From positions 80,396,381-80,460,380 of the forward strand of contig CM028380.1 of the NCBI GenBank assembly GCA_013146195.2: a DNA stretch of 64,000 nucleotides. The letters run 5' to 3'. The notes beneath the pieces were generated by a model. That model was not told the DNA's origin. It searched no databases and was given only the letters and a program-made list of their open reading frames with translations. The position numbers and the translations under genes are program-made. Position 1 is the stretch's first letter; each line of letters begins with the position of its first letter. This document shows positions 11,437 through 21,867 of this stretch, in pieces. The stretch is from Codonopsis lanceolata. Its lineage: Eukaryota; Streptophyta; Magnoliopsida; Asterales; Campanulaceae.

Positions 11437-12631
11437 TTTTCAAAGTGTCTTTCTTCTTTTTAATGTAGCTAACTTTACATAAAAGTTAGGGCAGCAGAAA
11501 ATAGAGAAGATAAATTAGTTCAAAGGGTTGTTGTTCTTAAACAAACCCAGTAGCAGTCTGTAAACAGAATAACAGTAACATTTATAAGATGAGCATAAAT
11601 AGTTCAAACGGTACACAAGGATTTAGAAGTGGTTCATACTATGAATAATACTACATCCACTACCAAAGTGGTTAGCTTTGGATTTTGAAAGGTAGGTGCA
11701 CTTGTTTATCCACTAGATGAGAAGGTTAGATCTCTAATGGATCGTGTACAAAAATAGTTTTTTCAACCAAGTGTTTAATGATGAGAGAAGCAATCAATAA
11801 ATAAGTGCTTTCTCAAGTGCTAAAGTAAAGAACAGTTAATAACAAACTAGAAGAAGTTGAAAGTTAGTAAAGACTAGCAGATCTGCAACTTCAAGAAGTT
11901 TGGTGAAGTATTAGTTCTTGTCCTTTGGATCTGTTAAATGCTTGAGTATTGAATGTGCAAAAGATGTGTATTTTTGATCTTTAAGACTTGAATATATATT
12001 AGGGGAGATCTTTAGGACGACAGGACCGTTGGACTGAGAGTGGAAAAATTGAATCCAACGTTATAATGCATTTAAGGCATTTCGGCGCTTTATAGAATGT
12101 GTGCAGCAACAGGCATCATAGATGCAATGATATAGAGGTAGACATTCCCAAACAGAGTAACTTTTTACCTTGCAGGCATTACAACTTGAAAGTCTTCTTA
12201 GCCAAAAGAGGTAATGTCTCCAGTCTTCATTTTTTAGGCGATAGGCTGGACATTTGTCTGTGCCATTTGTCTAAAGTCGGATAAGGACATAGTTGACTTC
12301 TTTTGGGAGGTAAAACCGATGAGAATATTTTGAATATTATTTGACTAGACATTAAAAATATCTAGTTCAAATAATATGTGACCTAATTCTACGTGTTTGG
12401 CTGAACTTTGATTTTTAGCTGAGCAGACTTCAAAGTCTGTTGGTGAGATGTGCTTTCAAGGCTGCTGTTAAAGCCTGCTGGTCCGCGCCTTTGAAAGACT
12501 AACACTAAACTATTCATTACACTCTTGATTCTAAGACAGTTGCCACACTAACCGGTACGCATACCTTTTAGCCACTGTGCAATAGAATCAAAAGATGACT
12601 CAACCAAATCTAGAACATGTGAGGGTCAACA
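11436..12631 (-). repeat. 5' LTR of element E (truncated)
   Basis: This copy matches 8270-9480 closely, including the TATA-like TATATATT (about 11990) and the conserved end GGGTCAACA. The part equivalent to 8191-8269 is missing, so the primer site and adjacent leader were lost. Confidence 0.8.
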
Positions 12632-12636
12632 AAGTA

Positions 12637-13485
12637 CATCAGACTTCCTATAACTCTTGAGTATTCTACCTGAGATACAGTCTTACCTCTATTCTTTGAT
12701 AGATGTAGACTAGTGTTAATAGAAGTTCTAGTTATTGCAATGTCATCCTTGCTAAACTTCTCAAGAATTTTATCCACGTAGAGTGACTGACATAAAGTAA
12801 GTCCACTTAAAGTTCTTGAGATTTTTACTCCAAGGATTACATCAGCTAACCCCATATCTTTCATGCCAAATTTAGAGTTTAACATGTCTTTTGTAGATTT
12901 AATCATATTATCATTGCTTCAAATGATAAGCATGTCGTCTACGTAAAGACATAAAATGACATAGCCATTTTCAGTGTCCTTTACATTAACACATTTATCA
13001 CACTTATTGATCTTAAATCCACAATCTAACATGGCATTATCAAATTTCTCATGCCATCGTTTTGGTGCTTATTTTAAGTCATACAAAGACTTAACCAACC
13101 TACACACTTTGTTTTCTTGCCCTGGAGCAGAAAACCCTTCTGGTTGTTCCATGTAAATCCCCTCTTCTAAATCACTTTTTAAAAAGACAGTCTTTACATC
13201 CATTTGATGTACTTCAAGATTCCGCAATGCGGAAATTGCAAGTATTATCCTTATTGATGTTATTCTCGTAACTGGAGAATACGTATCAAAGTAATCAAGA
13301 CCTTTACATTGCATGTAACCTTTAATTACAAGTCTGGCCTTATACTTATCAATTGATCCATCTGCTTTCATCTTCCTTTTGAAAATCCACTTATATCCTA
13401 GTGGTTTATTTCCCGGAGGAAGATCCACTAATTCCCAAGTGTGATTTTGAAGGATTGAATCAATTTCACTCTTGATAGCCTCTTT
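12637..13485 (-). pseudogene. pol: Copia reverse transcriptase, N-terminal and middle part (element D)
   Basis: Minus-strand frames encode KPLGYKWIFKRKMKADGSI, ARLVIKGYMQ, DTYSPVTRITSIR and QMDVKTVFLKSDLEEGIYM, then VCRLVKSLYDLK, all copia RT hallmarks in order. A second frame from 12906 carries MIKSTKDMLNSKFGMKDMG and LGVKISR, then RVIGSLMYF where element E cuts in. The region of the RT catalytic YVDD is disturbed near 12910-12960, where the frame changes. Confidence 0.88.
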
Positions 13486-13489
13486 CTAG

Positions 13490-14698
13490 AGAGGTCCTTC
13501 AGAAGAGCTCACAACTTCTTTATAGCTTTGAGGTTCACTTTCCAACATGTAGGTTAGAAAATCCGGACCAAAGGATTTTTCTACCCTAGCTCTTTTACTG
13601 CGTCTAAGTTCTACCTCTTTAAACTCATTCTCCTCATGTTCTTCTTCTATTGAATCATGTATTTGTACAGATGAGCTAGACACACTACTCAGTTTGCATG
13701 GAAATACATTCTCAAAAAACAAAGCATTTCTTGATTCCATTATCGTATTTTTATGTATGTATACAATTCTAGAATCATGTACAAGAAATCGATAAGAACT
13801 TCTATTGAGATGCATAAGGTGATGTTGTCTCGTGGATGATACCATGCTCACCACAGTATGCAGCAAATGGTGACTCATATTCACCTCCACGATCACTTCT
13901 TAGCATCTTAACCTTTCTATTGAGTTGGTTCTCAACCTCAGTTTTATAGAGAACAAACTTCTCTATGGCTTCATCTTTACTTTTGAGAAGATACACATAG
14001 CAAAACTTAGTGCTATCATCAACAAAAGTAATGAAGTATTTACTTCCACCACTTGATTGTGTTGATTTAAAATCACACACATCAGTGTGAATTAATCCAA
14101 GTGGTTCACTATTTCTTTCAATAGTATGAAATGATGTCCTTGTTAACTTTGCCTTTACACAAGTTTCACACTTGTGTTTGGAATCGATTTGGAATTTAGG
14201 TATGCAATTCATGTTAATTAACCTGCGAAGGGTTCCATAACTAACATGTCCTAATCTACCTTGCCACACATAGGAAGACTCAAGCAAATAAACAGAGGAC
14301 TTATTCTTATTATTATTGCTTGCTGGTTTAACAACCATTACACTGAGCTTAATCAGCCCATCAGTTACATAACCTTTTTCAACAAACATTCCACTCTTGG
14401 ACAGAGTTACTACATTTGACTCAAAAACAATACAGAAGCCATGCTTCACCAGTAGAGTTCCGGAGACTAATTCCGGATATCTGGTACATAGAGTACATTG
14501 TTGAGTCGGTTCCTTCCTGGATGTCATCTTCAGCACCACTTTGCCTTGACCTTTGACTTTAGAAGTGGTAGAGTTTCCCATGAAAACCTTCTTGCCATTC
14601 TCGGCTTCAAAGGTCTGTTGACATGCTGTTGGCACCGGTGTCGATCCACCATTGATTGGGGTTTGCACAATGCTGTTGGCACCGGTGTCAAGTTCCAC
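13490..14698 (-). pseudogene. pol: Copia protease remnant, pre-integrase and integrase (element D)
   Basis: The minus-strand frame 14698-13802 has a protease-like LDTGANS, then the pre-integrase domain (WQGRLGHVSYGTLRRL with CETCVKAK) and the integrase core (HTDVCDF, FITFVDDSTKF, LRSDRGGEY). The frame then changes and jumps to an integrase C-terminal motif (MESRNALFFE) at about 13740. About half of the integrase C-terminal region is therefore deleted. In the protease part a segment of about 45 bp is duplicated in tandem near 14620-14715. Confidence 0.85.
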
Positions 14699-14730
14699 TT
14701 CATTGATTGGGGTTTCGACACAAGTTCATC

Positions 14731-15660
14731 TTAAGAGATGTCATCCACCATGTTTGCTTCATGGTCTCTACTTGGATTTTTGCAAGCCGTAGCCTTGTGA
14801 CCCATGCCACCACAATTGTAGCACTTCCCAGAAAATCTCTTCTTAGAGATTCCTCCTTTGGGTCCCAAACGGACCCTTTTCCCAGAAGCAGCTTTGCCTT
14901 TGCCTTTGCCTTTAGAGCTTTGGCCTTGCTCTACCATATTGGCTTTAGCACCCACAGGAACGAATGTATTCTTATCAGAACCCCTGTTGTCCTCTTCAAT
15001 ACGAAGTCTGACAACCAGTTGTTCCACATTCATCTCTTTTCACTTGTGTTTCAAATAGCTCTTGAAATCTTTCCAAGCTAGAGGCAATTTCTCAATAATT
15101 GCAGCCACTTGGAAGGTTTTACTCACAACCATCCCTTTAGCTTGAATTTCGTGAAAAATCACTTGCAACTCTTGCACTTAACTGTAGACAGTTTTGGAAT
15201 CCACCATTTTATAATCCAAGAAGTGGCCAACAATAAACTTCGTGGCTCCAACATCCTCGGATGTATACTTGTGGTCCAAAGATGTCCACAACTCTTTTGC
15301 TATTATCTTATTACGGTAAACTTCGTACAATGAGTCTGTCAACTCATTTAGCACGTAGTTTCTACAAAGGAAATCAGAATGATTTCATGCGTCCACAACA
15401 GTAGCAGCTTGGACATCATTCTGATTCTCAGCCACCGTTGGAGGATCTTCTTTCAGACACCTCGCTAGGTTAAGAGTGGTCAAGTAGAACAACATCTTCT
15501 GCTGCCAATGCTTGAAATTCAAGCCACTGAAGTTCTCCAGTTTCTTGCTATGATGCACCGGCACAGTTAGATTGGCCACAATCTGAGTCACAATAGCATT
15601 AGAGGTCGTTGGGTTCAAGGTCACATTAGGTTCCTCTCCAATAGTTTGGGTATTTTTCAT
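14731..15660 (-). pseudogene. gag: Copia gag with zinc knuckle (element D)
   Basis: From the ATG at 15660 the frame encodes KLENFSGLNFKHWQQKM, a copia Gag motif, and stops at a TGA (15385) where a Trp codon is expected. The rest continues in broken frames to a Lys/Gly-rich linker and the nucleocapsid knuckle CYNCGGMGHKATAC near 14820. Protease follows. Confidence 0.85.
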
Positions 15661-15776
15661 ATTGCTAAGATATGAACAAAGTCAGAATACACAATTCTGT
15701 ATTTTTATAAAAGTTTATTTTCCCTTTTGAAACGACTACTGTTATCCAAGATAATAGTACAAATATGTTTTAAGAT

Positions 15777-16854
15777 TGTTAGATATATAGCACGGGAAAA
15801 CAATATATAAATCAAGATACATAATTGATAATCAAAAGGAAAAGTTACTTCTAAGAGTGGAGTAGACTTGAAGTCTGCTAAAAAGGCAAGCTTCCTAGAA
15901 GTCTACTGGTGGACTAAACTTGCGAAGGTCTGCTGGTGAACCTTTACAAAGTCTGCTGGTGAGCCTTTGCGAAGTCTGCTGGTGAACCTTTACAAAGTCT
16001 GTTGGTGAGCCTAGGCGAAGTCTGCTGATGCTTCACACAAAGTCTGTTGCTGAAGAACTGATATCTACCTGACGAAAAGGATGTCTGTCTCCCAGGATAC
16101 AACGGAGACACCGGAGAGACCTTTAGCATAAAGGTTTCTGGCGAACTGAATATGTTCCTGACTCTATCACCAAAAAGAAAGTAGGAGGCCAAAGAAATAT
16201 GCTTAACAATTTGAAGACGAAAAAGGAGATTGCGTAAAACTGTATCTTTCAATTGTGGATGTAATCTCCTTATATATGATAAAATCTAGACTAATTAAAG
16301 ACCACATTGATGATGAAATAAATCCATCATCAATAGGTAAATAATATCTCTCATTAAAGCTGGTAATAACAACCCATAAAGTCTGTTATAAATGTTGGAG
16401 TTACAAAAACAAAAGAATAATTAACAAAACGTGGGTTGGTCTGAACAAGCAAATTTGGTCTGACATTCGTGCCTATGGGACGCGCTCACACATGAGTACG
16501 GTACCCCGAAAGCTAAATTGGACCATAATTTACACCCCCCTACGCAGGCGTACATGCGAGAGAGCCTCTATTCTATACAAGCTTACCCTTACCACATAAG
16601 GTACTTGTATATAAACCACTCAAGTTTTTGTTAATCTTCCAATGTGGGATAAACCCACTTCCAACAACCACATTTTAATCAATCATAACTTATTTATCCA
16701 AACACCAAATTGGACAAATAAATATATGATTTCAATGTTCTCACGGAGTAGAACATGATTTCACAATTACCCTTGTCATTACACAAACAATATCTAAAGA
16801 AATCTGTGCCACAAGATTGCACAGTTTCATTCTTTAAACACAATTTTTCCAACA
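15777..16854 (-). repeat. 5' LTR of element D
   Basis: This 1078-bp copy has at least one more AGTCTGCTGGTGA unit (about 15860-16060) than the other LTR. On the minus strand a TATATAAGG box lies near 16265-16275, followed by the presumed transcription start. Confidence 0.87.
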
Positions 16855-16859
16855 GTATA

Positions 16860-17757
16860 AACTTCATTATTAGCGGATGATTCTATGAATAAGGATTCTA
16901 GGAATAATAATAATAATGATATTTTGTATGTGTGAAGCAAAGTTAAACATGTTGATGATTCGTTTGATCAAAGTTCAAGTGGTGGTAAGAAGAATAAGAA
17001 GACTTCCAAACAAAAGTGTTGGCATTGTAATGAGATGGGTCACATTATTTGTAATTGTCAAAAGCTCAAGGATGAAGTAAAGAAATAATTGAATTCTAAT
17101 GCTAATATTGTCACATTTTATGAGGGTGATATTAGTAATGATGGGAATAGTGGTGATGTACTCAATGTGACCGTGAGTGATAATCTACGGAATGAATGTG
17201 TTCTTGATTCCGGTTGTTCTTTTCGTATGTGTTCCAATAAAGATATGTTTTCTACTTATAAAAGTGCAAGTGACTATGTATTTTTAGCGGATGGTTCTTC
17301 ATAGAAGATTGAAGATGTTGGAACAATAAAATTCAAGACTCAAGGTGGAGTAAAAACGATGACAGAAGTTCATCATGTTCGTAGCTTGAGGAGGAATTCA
17401 ATTTCTTTGGGTTACTTTGATTCGAAATTGTACAAATTATAATGTTCGTGATGGAAAGATGAAAATCTTTCGTGGTGGCCGTTTTCTAATGGGTGGAAAT
17501 AAAATGGGCAACTTGTATTTAGTATTTACTATAAGGGAGTATCATTCAAGGTGGAACTCAAACTATGTTTCAAAGTGAACATGACAAATATGAAGAATTT
17601 GGAAGTATACGGTTTGATAGTATTTCATGGAGCGAATTCAAAGGCCGCTTGAATTCGTGTGTTCGAGATCAATTCTAGGCACCCATGGTAGGGTGCATGA
17701 TGGACGAGCAACAATGGGGGATAGACGGTTGAAAGAATTTGAACCAAAGTGGAGATT
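16860..17757 (+). pseudogene. gag-pol: Copia gag C-terminus, zinc knuckle and protease start (element C)
   Basis: Gag resumes after element D with TSLLADDSMN, preceded by a TAA where Lys is usual. The nucleocapsid knuckle CWHCNEMGHIICNC lies at about 17010-17060, then stop codons, then the copia protease motif VLDSGCSFRMCSNKD at about 17200-17250, ending in a stop at 17302. Beyond is a short decayed stretch (EVHHVRSLRRNSISLG) and the purine tract AAAGTGGAGATT. Integrase, RT and RNase H are absent. Confidence 0.83.
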
Positions 17758-18304
17758 TGTTATTATTATGTCTCATCAAATTGTAATATAGTTTTTCTTA
17801 TTCATTTGGATTATGAAGCCTAATCATAATTAGCTTTGGACTAAGCATAGTGAACATGACCCATATAAATATGGGGTGCGTTCGTTACATGGATGATTCC
17901 GACTGAGTTTGTGAGACACGAATTGGAGACAGACGACAAGTGGTCGAGGGTTTCGAGGTTTTGGCGGTGTTAGACAAAATAGTGCGTGACTATTTTGGGT
18001 TGTGAGAGGTGTTGTAACCTGTGAGATCGTGTCAATCCTTGTAACCCTTAGCCTAGATAGGGTGAGTACATTGAAAAATCTTTATTGTAATTTCTTATCG
18101 TTTACAGTGAAGTTGTTCATTATCTTGGAGTAGATTAAACCACGTAAAATCATTTGTTCCCTTTCGCTTTATTCCGTTATATTTTCTATTATCTAACTAT
18201 TATTCGTCCAAATACTTGGTGCTATTATTTTCAACCAATTCGTTTCTGCATTGAAAATAGAAACTTGGAATTCTTAATCCAAGAATTTTCCCCTTTTTAT
18301 AACA
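17758..18304 (+). repeat. 3' LTR of element C
   Basis: This 547-bp copy of 4782-5320 has a TATA-like CATATAAATATG near 17850. It ends TATAACA at 18304. Confidence 0.87.
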
Positions 18305-18946
18305 AATGCTTACTTATAGAAATAGTTGAAAAACTAACAATTTTTTGTAAAACTAATGGGTAATTTTGGGTAATATTAAATCTACAACATATTATATTTA
18401 ATAAATAATTTTGAAGATATCCAAACTTATTTATTACTTACTAGTCATTAACAGGTATTGGATAGTACCTATTATCTTTTACACTAATTGTTTGTGAACA
18501 TTTTATCTATCATGAACTTTTCTCCAAAATTGTTAACTAATTTTTTTAAAAAAGATGTTTTAATGTTGGGCTCCATTTTTATTTCTTTTTCCTTTTGTTT
18601 TTCTTCTATGAACCTTTTATTCCTTATGAACTTTTCATAATTGTAAGGTTCTTGAATGATTTGGATTATACGTATATAAATCTCTTATAAACTTTACCAC
18701 TAAAGATGCCCTTAGAGTAAGAGAGTGGAACTTTAATAAACTTAGGCGGATTTGGCAGAAAAAAAAATCGACACAGATTGTTTTCCCCTTTCATAAACTC
18801 TATCTTGCGTCAAGTCGATTAAAATATTTTTTTGTGCTACTTCTAATCATTTTCTATTATTGGGTAACTTATATTGGGTTGTTGGATAAAAATTCAACAT
18901 GTTAAGGTATTGGGTACTTATCAAGTTATCTATCTAAAACTTGTTA
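18305..18946. other. AT-rich flank; displaced upstream region of copy 1
   Basis: No coding sequence was seen. Bases 18400-18520 (ATCCAAACTTATTTATTAC, CATTAACAGGTATTGGATA) match 26990-27100 upstream of copy 2. This part of copy 1's flank was pushed away by element C. Confidence 0.6.
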
Positions 18947-19184
18947 TCTCTCCGTTCCTTCCAAAAAGTCCATATTTGAAAAAGTCTAATAATTAACAAA
19001 TATATTAATGTCATTAGTGTTTCTTATAGTTACAAACCATACTTAAATACAACTAATATGTTTACAACATAAGTAGATGATAAAGATGAAAGATTATAAA
19101 ATTACAAACATACTTTTTAAAAATTGAATCTTTATGTAAAACATTTAAAATAGTATGATAAGTTCTTTGTCTGAACGGTGGGAG
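18947..19184. mobile_element. Stowaway-like MITE (degenerate)
   Basis: The ends TCTCTCCGTTCCTTCCAAA and, reversed, CTCCCACCGTTCAGACAAAG are related and flanked by TA (18945-18946 and 19185-19186). The size of 238 bp fits Tc1/mariner-derived Stowaway elements. Confidence 0.55.
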
Positions 19185-19539
19185 TATTATATGAGGTAAT
19201 TATATAGTTAATGTAATAAATTTTGTTTATATATAAATAAAATGAATGAACTAGTGGAAACTGTGATCCCAACCAAATTGATGGCACTTCGTAGAGACTT
19301 GCATGGAAAGTAAGTACACCAACTACCTGTAGAAACTAATTAAGTTGAGGAATTATGGGCATGATCTTTCCAATAATTGAATCATCTATTTATAGAAAGA
19401 GTTACAATTAGGGTTATACTTAGAGTAGGGTATAAGAAACCTTTATAAGAAAGGAATCATAAAGAGGAAAGAACTATACAAGGTAATTACTACTAAATAA
19501 TAATTATAAATAAACAAGAATAAATATTAAATATATTAT

Positions 19540-20470
19540 TCTCTAATATGCCCTCGCAAGATGGACGGCGAAGAGAAGAGACCAATCTTGTGAAGTAATT
19601 GATGAAACCGTTGGTGAACAAGAGGTTTGGTCAGTGCATCTGCCAATTAATCGGTCGAGGAAACATGGAAAACCGCATAAGTCCTCCTGAACTTGTTGCC
19701 GGATGAAGTGAAAGTTCAGGACTACATGGTTCATGCAAGTATGGAAGACCGGGTTGGAGCAGATACTAGTGACACCCACACTGTCACAATAAATAACGGG
19801 CTGAATGGAGAAGGTGAGACCGAGCTCTTCGAGTAGAGACACTATTTAACTGACTTCAGCAGCTGTGGCAACGATAACACGGTATTCAGCTTCAGTTGAA
19901 GAACGAGCAACAGTGCACTGTTTTTTGGAACTCTAAGAGATCGGGTTGCTATCAAGGTAGACAATGTAGGCATTGGTGGAGGTGTAATCCTCTTTGTTGC
20001 CCGCCCAATCAGCATTAGTGAATGCATGGAGAGCTGGGGGACTGGCGATGAAATAGAATGCCATTATTAATAGACCCGCAGAGGTATTGAAGAACTCGTT
20101 TGGCCGCATTCCAATGCTGGGTAGTCGGCCTATGCATGAACTGAGATATTTTGTTGACAACATAGGCAATATCTGGGCGTGTAAGAGATAGATACTGAAG
20201 ACTCCTAATCCACTGCTCGAATTTCTGTCGGATCAGTGAGAGTAGTAGTGCCCGACTGAAGTGATAAGTTTGGCGATGTGGGAAGTGGCGTAGCAACCGG
20301 GCGAGTAGTTGTCATGCCCGTGCGAGCAAGGAGATCAACAATGTACCCATGCTGTGAGAGCATGAGACCATTTGGTCATTTGATGACCTCAACACCAAGA
20401 AAATAATGAAGATCTCCAAGGTCTTTGAGTGAGAAGCGAGCATGCTTGACACGTGACCGCTGCTTGGGCC
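19540..20470 (-). pseudogene. pol: Copia RT/RNase H remnant F
   Basis: The minus strand reads KDLGDLHYFLGVEV, then SLQYLSLTRPDIAYVVNKI, FTNADWAGN and RSSTEAEYR, ending with RNase H sequence near 19545. These are the last third of a copia polyprotein, in at least three frames with stops. No LTR was found at either side. It lies downstream of kinase copy 2 and is unrelated in orientation to C, D or E. Confidence 0.8.
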
Positions 20471-21867
20471 TTTTGAGTCTGACAGCTCAATTACATTTTC
20501 CTAATGTTACCAAACACTGGAAAAATGAGGAAAATGTTTTTCGAAAATCATTTTCTTTGAAACAAAAGAAGCCTTAGTTAGGGCTAAAATGATATTTTTT
20601 TCAAATCTAACTTATACAAAAAATTACAATCACATCCCTAAAGTTTAAAAAATTACTATAAGTCATTCGCAAATGTTTTAGGAAACCCACCAAATTTTTG
20701 AACCCATATAACTTTTTTCCTCACTCAAGCTATCCGCGTTATCGAAACGTATGGGTTTCGAACATTTAGAATTGTCGCCAATAAAGGCAATAATATTTGA
20801 GGTACGTAGTTCTTATCTCCTTCTCGAGTATGTGCGTTAATTACCAGCCAACCGCTCATGTTTTGCAATTTTGATTCTTTGATTCTTAATGTAAATATGT
20901 TGGTTTTAGAATTCAATTGTTGATTTGCTATATACAATTCGAATTAAGGGTTTCAAAGTTAAAATCATTTTATTAGTTGTAATCATTTCACTGGTATCTG
21001 GATAAACCACTTAGCATTTGTAATCAATCTTTGGGATTATTTTTGGGCTCTTCGGATTCAGTTTTTAACTTTAACTAGGTCATAAGACCAATTATGTGAT
21101 CACATTATTTATGACAAGTCCGTCGTCCCCAATTGGTATGAGACGGTCGGTTACTATGTGGATTACTCAAGTTTGTTGTTAGTATCCATAACATTCTTTT
21201 GAAATTTCGAGTAAGTTAATGGGAATGGTGGATTTGGGTTCAAGCTCAATTTCACAGTATGACCCGACTCAGCTGCTTCCTCCGGTTGATTATGGTGATA
21301 GTTTCATTCCATTAGATTGCTTTCAGGATTTTTATGGTAATTATGAGAATAATACGCTATTCTGGGTAAGTCAGGAACCCCTCTCCTAATGGAAGAAATT
21401 GAAAATGTCGACTGTGTAGAAGGATCTAGAATAAGTGCAAGGTGGAGGTTGAGCATTTTCAGATGTTGCCCTTATTCATCCGAAAGTCGAAGTATTTTAT
21501 AGTTTAAAAGGGTAGGCTACTAGGCTGCAATAAGTAGGTATGTTTCTGAGGAGCCAATGGAACTGTACTAGTGTACATTTACGCATACTGGGTTTATGAT
21601 AAGCTCATTACGTAATACATATAAACTACAAAACTGCCGACATGATTTTGGCGCTTCACCGAGTTGCCTGATAAAACGGAGTGTGATTCAAAGATGGGAC
21701 AGTTGAGAGCTATTTGACAATGGTCTTAGTCCCAGAAAAAGCTTAAAGACTTGCCATTGCGTTAAACCAATAATCATCCTCAACCTGATTTAAAAAATTC
21801 CATTTCACACTGACGTGACGAACTGTCTACCTTGACAAAGACTTAACATTAAATACCTGTCTCATTT
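20471..21867. other. 3' flank of copy 2; one possible exon-like stretch
   Basis: This is mostly non-coding. Around 21160-21215 it matches 35420-35466 and 35741-35760 downstream of copy 3 (GGATTACTCAAGTT, ATAACATTCTTTTGAA), so the two genes share 3' flanking DNA. An open stretch from the ATG at 21219 to 21365 ends at GTAAGT; see the separate entry. Confidence 0.5.
21219..21365 (+). other. Possible exon fragment of an unidentified gene
   Basis: From an ATG, 49 codons are open with balanced codon use (SSSISQYDPTQLLPPVDYGD near the start) and end at a consensus donor, GTAAGT. I do not recognise the family. No convincing second exon follows: downstream frames are full of stops. It could be a captured gene fragment or chance. 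Confidence 0.2.

Larger units (their letters stand above)
8191..12631 (-). mobile_element. LTR retrotransposon E, gag-pol deleted, nested in D RT
   Basis: The left LTR (8191-9480) starts TGTTGGTCCC and ends GGGTCAACA; the right LTR (about 11436-12631) has the same end but lacks roughly 80 bp of its start. AAGTA duplications lie at 8186-8190 and 12632-12636, and removing E rejoins D's RT frame. A minus-strand purine tract (AAAATAGGAGGAGAT) abuts the left LTR, so E reads minus. Between the LTRs is only a Pro/Ser-rich ORF and a 3' untranslated part; gag and pol are gone, as is the primer site. The right LTR joins the interior at CTTTTCAAAGTG, suggesting a microhomology deletion. Confidence 0.85.
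5928..16854 (-). mobile_element. Ty1/copia LTR retrotransposon D, nested in C gag, minus strand
   Basis: The LTRs at 5928-7045 and 15777-16854 start TGTTAG and end CCAACA on the plus strand. Target duplications GTATA lie at 5923-5927 and 16855-16859. A purine tract (GTGGGGGAT on the minus strand) next to the left LTR shows that the left copy is the 3' LTR. Minus-strand coding runs gag, zinc knuckle, integrase, RT and RNase H, in copia order, and is interrupted by element E within RT. Many stops and frameshifts make it inactive. The sequence next to the 5' LTR does not match the usual initiator-Met primer site. Confidence 0.9.
4782..18304 (+). mobile_element. Ty1/copia LTR retrotransposon C, pol-deleted, carrying nested D and E
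   Basis: The LTRs at 4782-5320 and 17758-18304 both start TGTTAT and end TATAACA. Flanks AATCC (4777-4781) and AATGC (18305-18309) are a target duplication with one mismatch. The interior has gag, a zinc knuckle and the start of protease, then jumps to a short remnant and the 3' LTR, so integrase, RT and RNase H are missing. Element D lies inside gag. The insertion sits in the upstream region of kinase copy 1: sequence right of C (about 18380-18500) resembles sequence upstream of copy 2 (about 26965-27090) at nearly the same distance from the ATG once C is subtracted. Confidence 0.88.
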
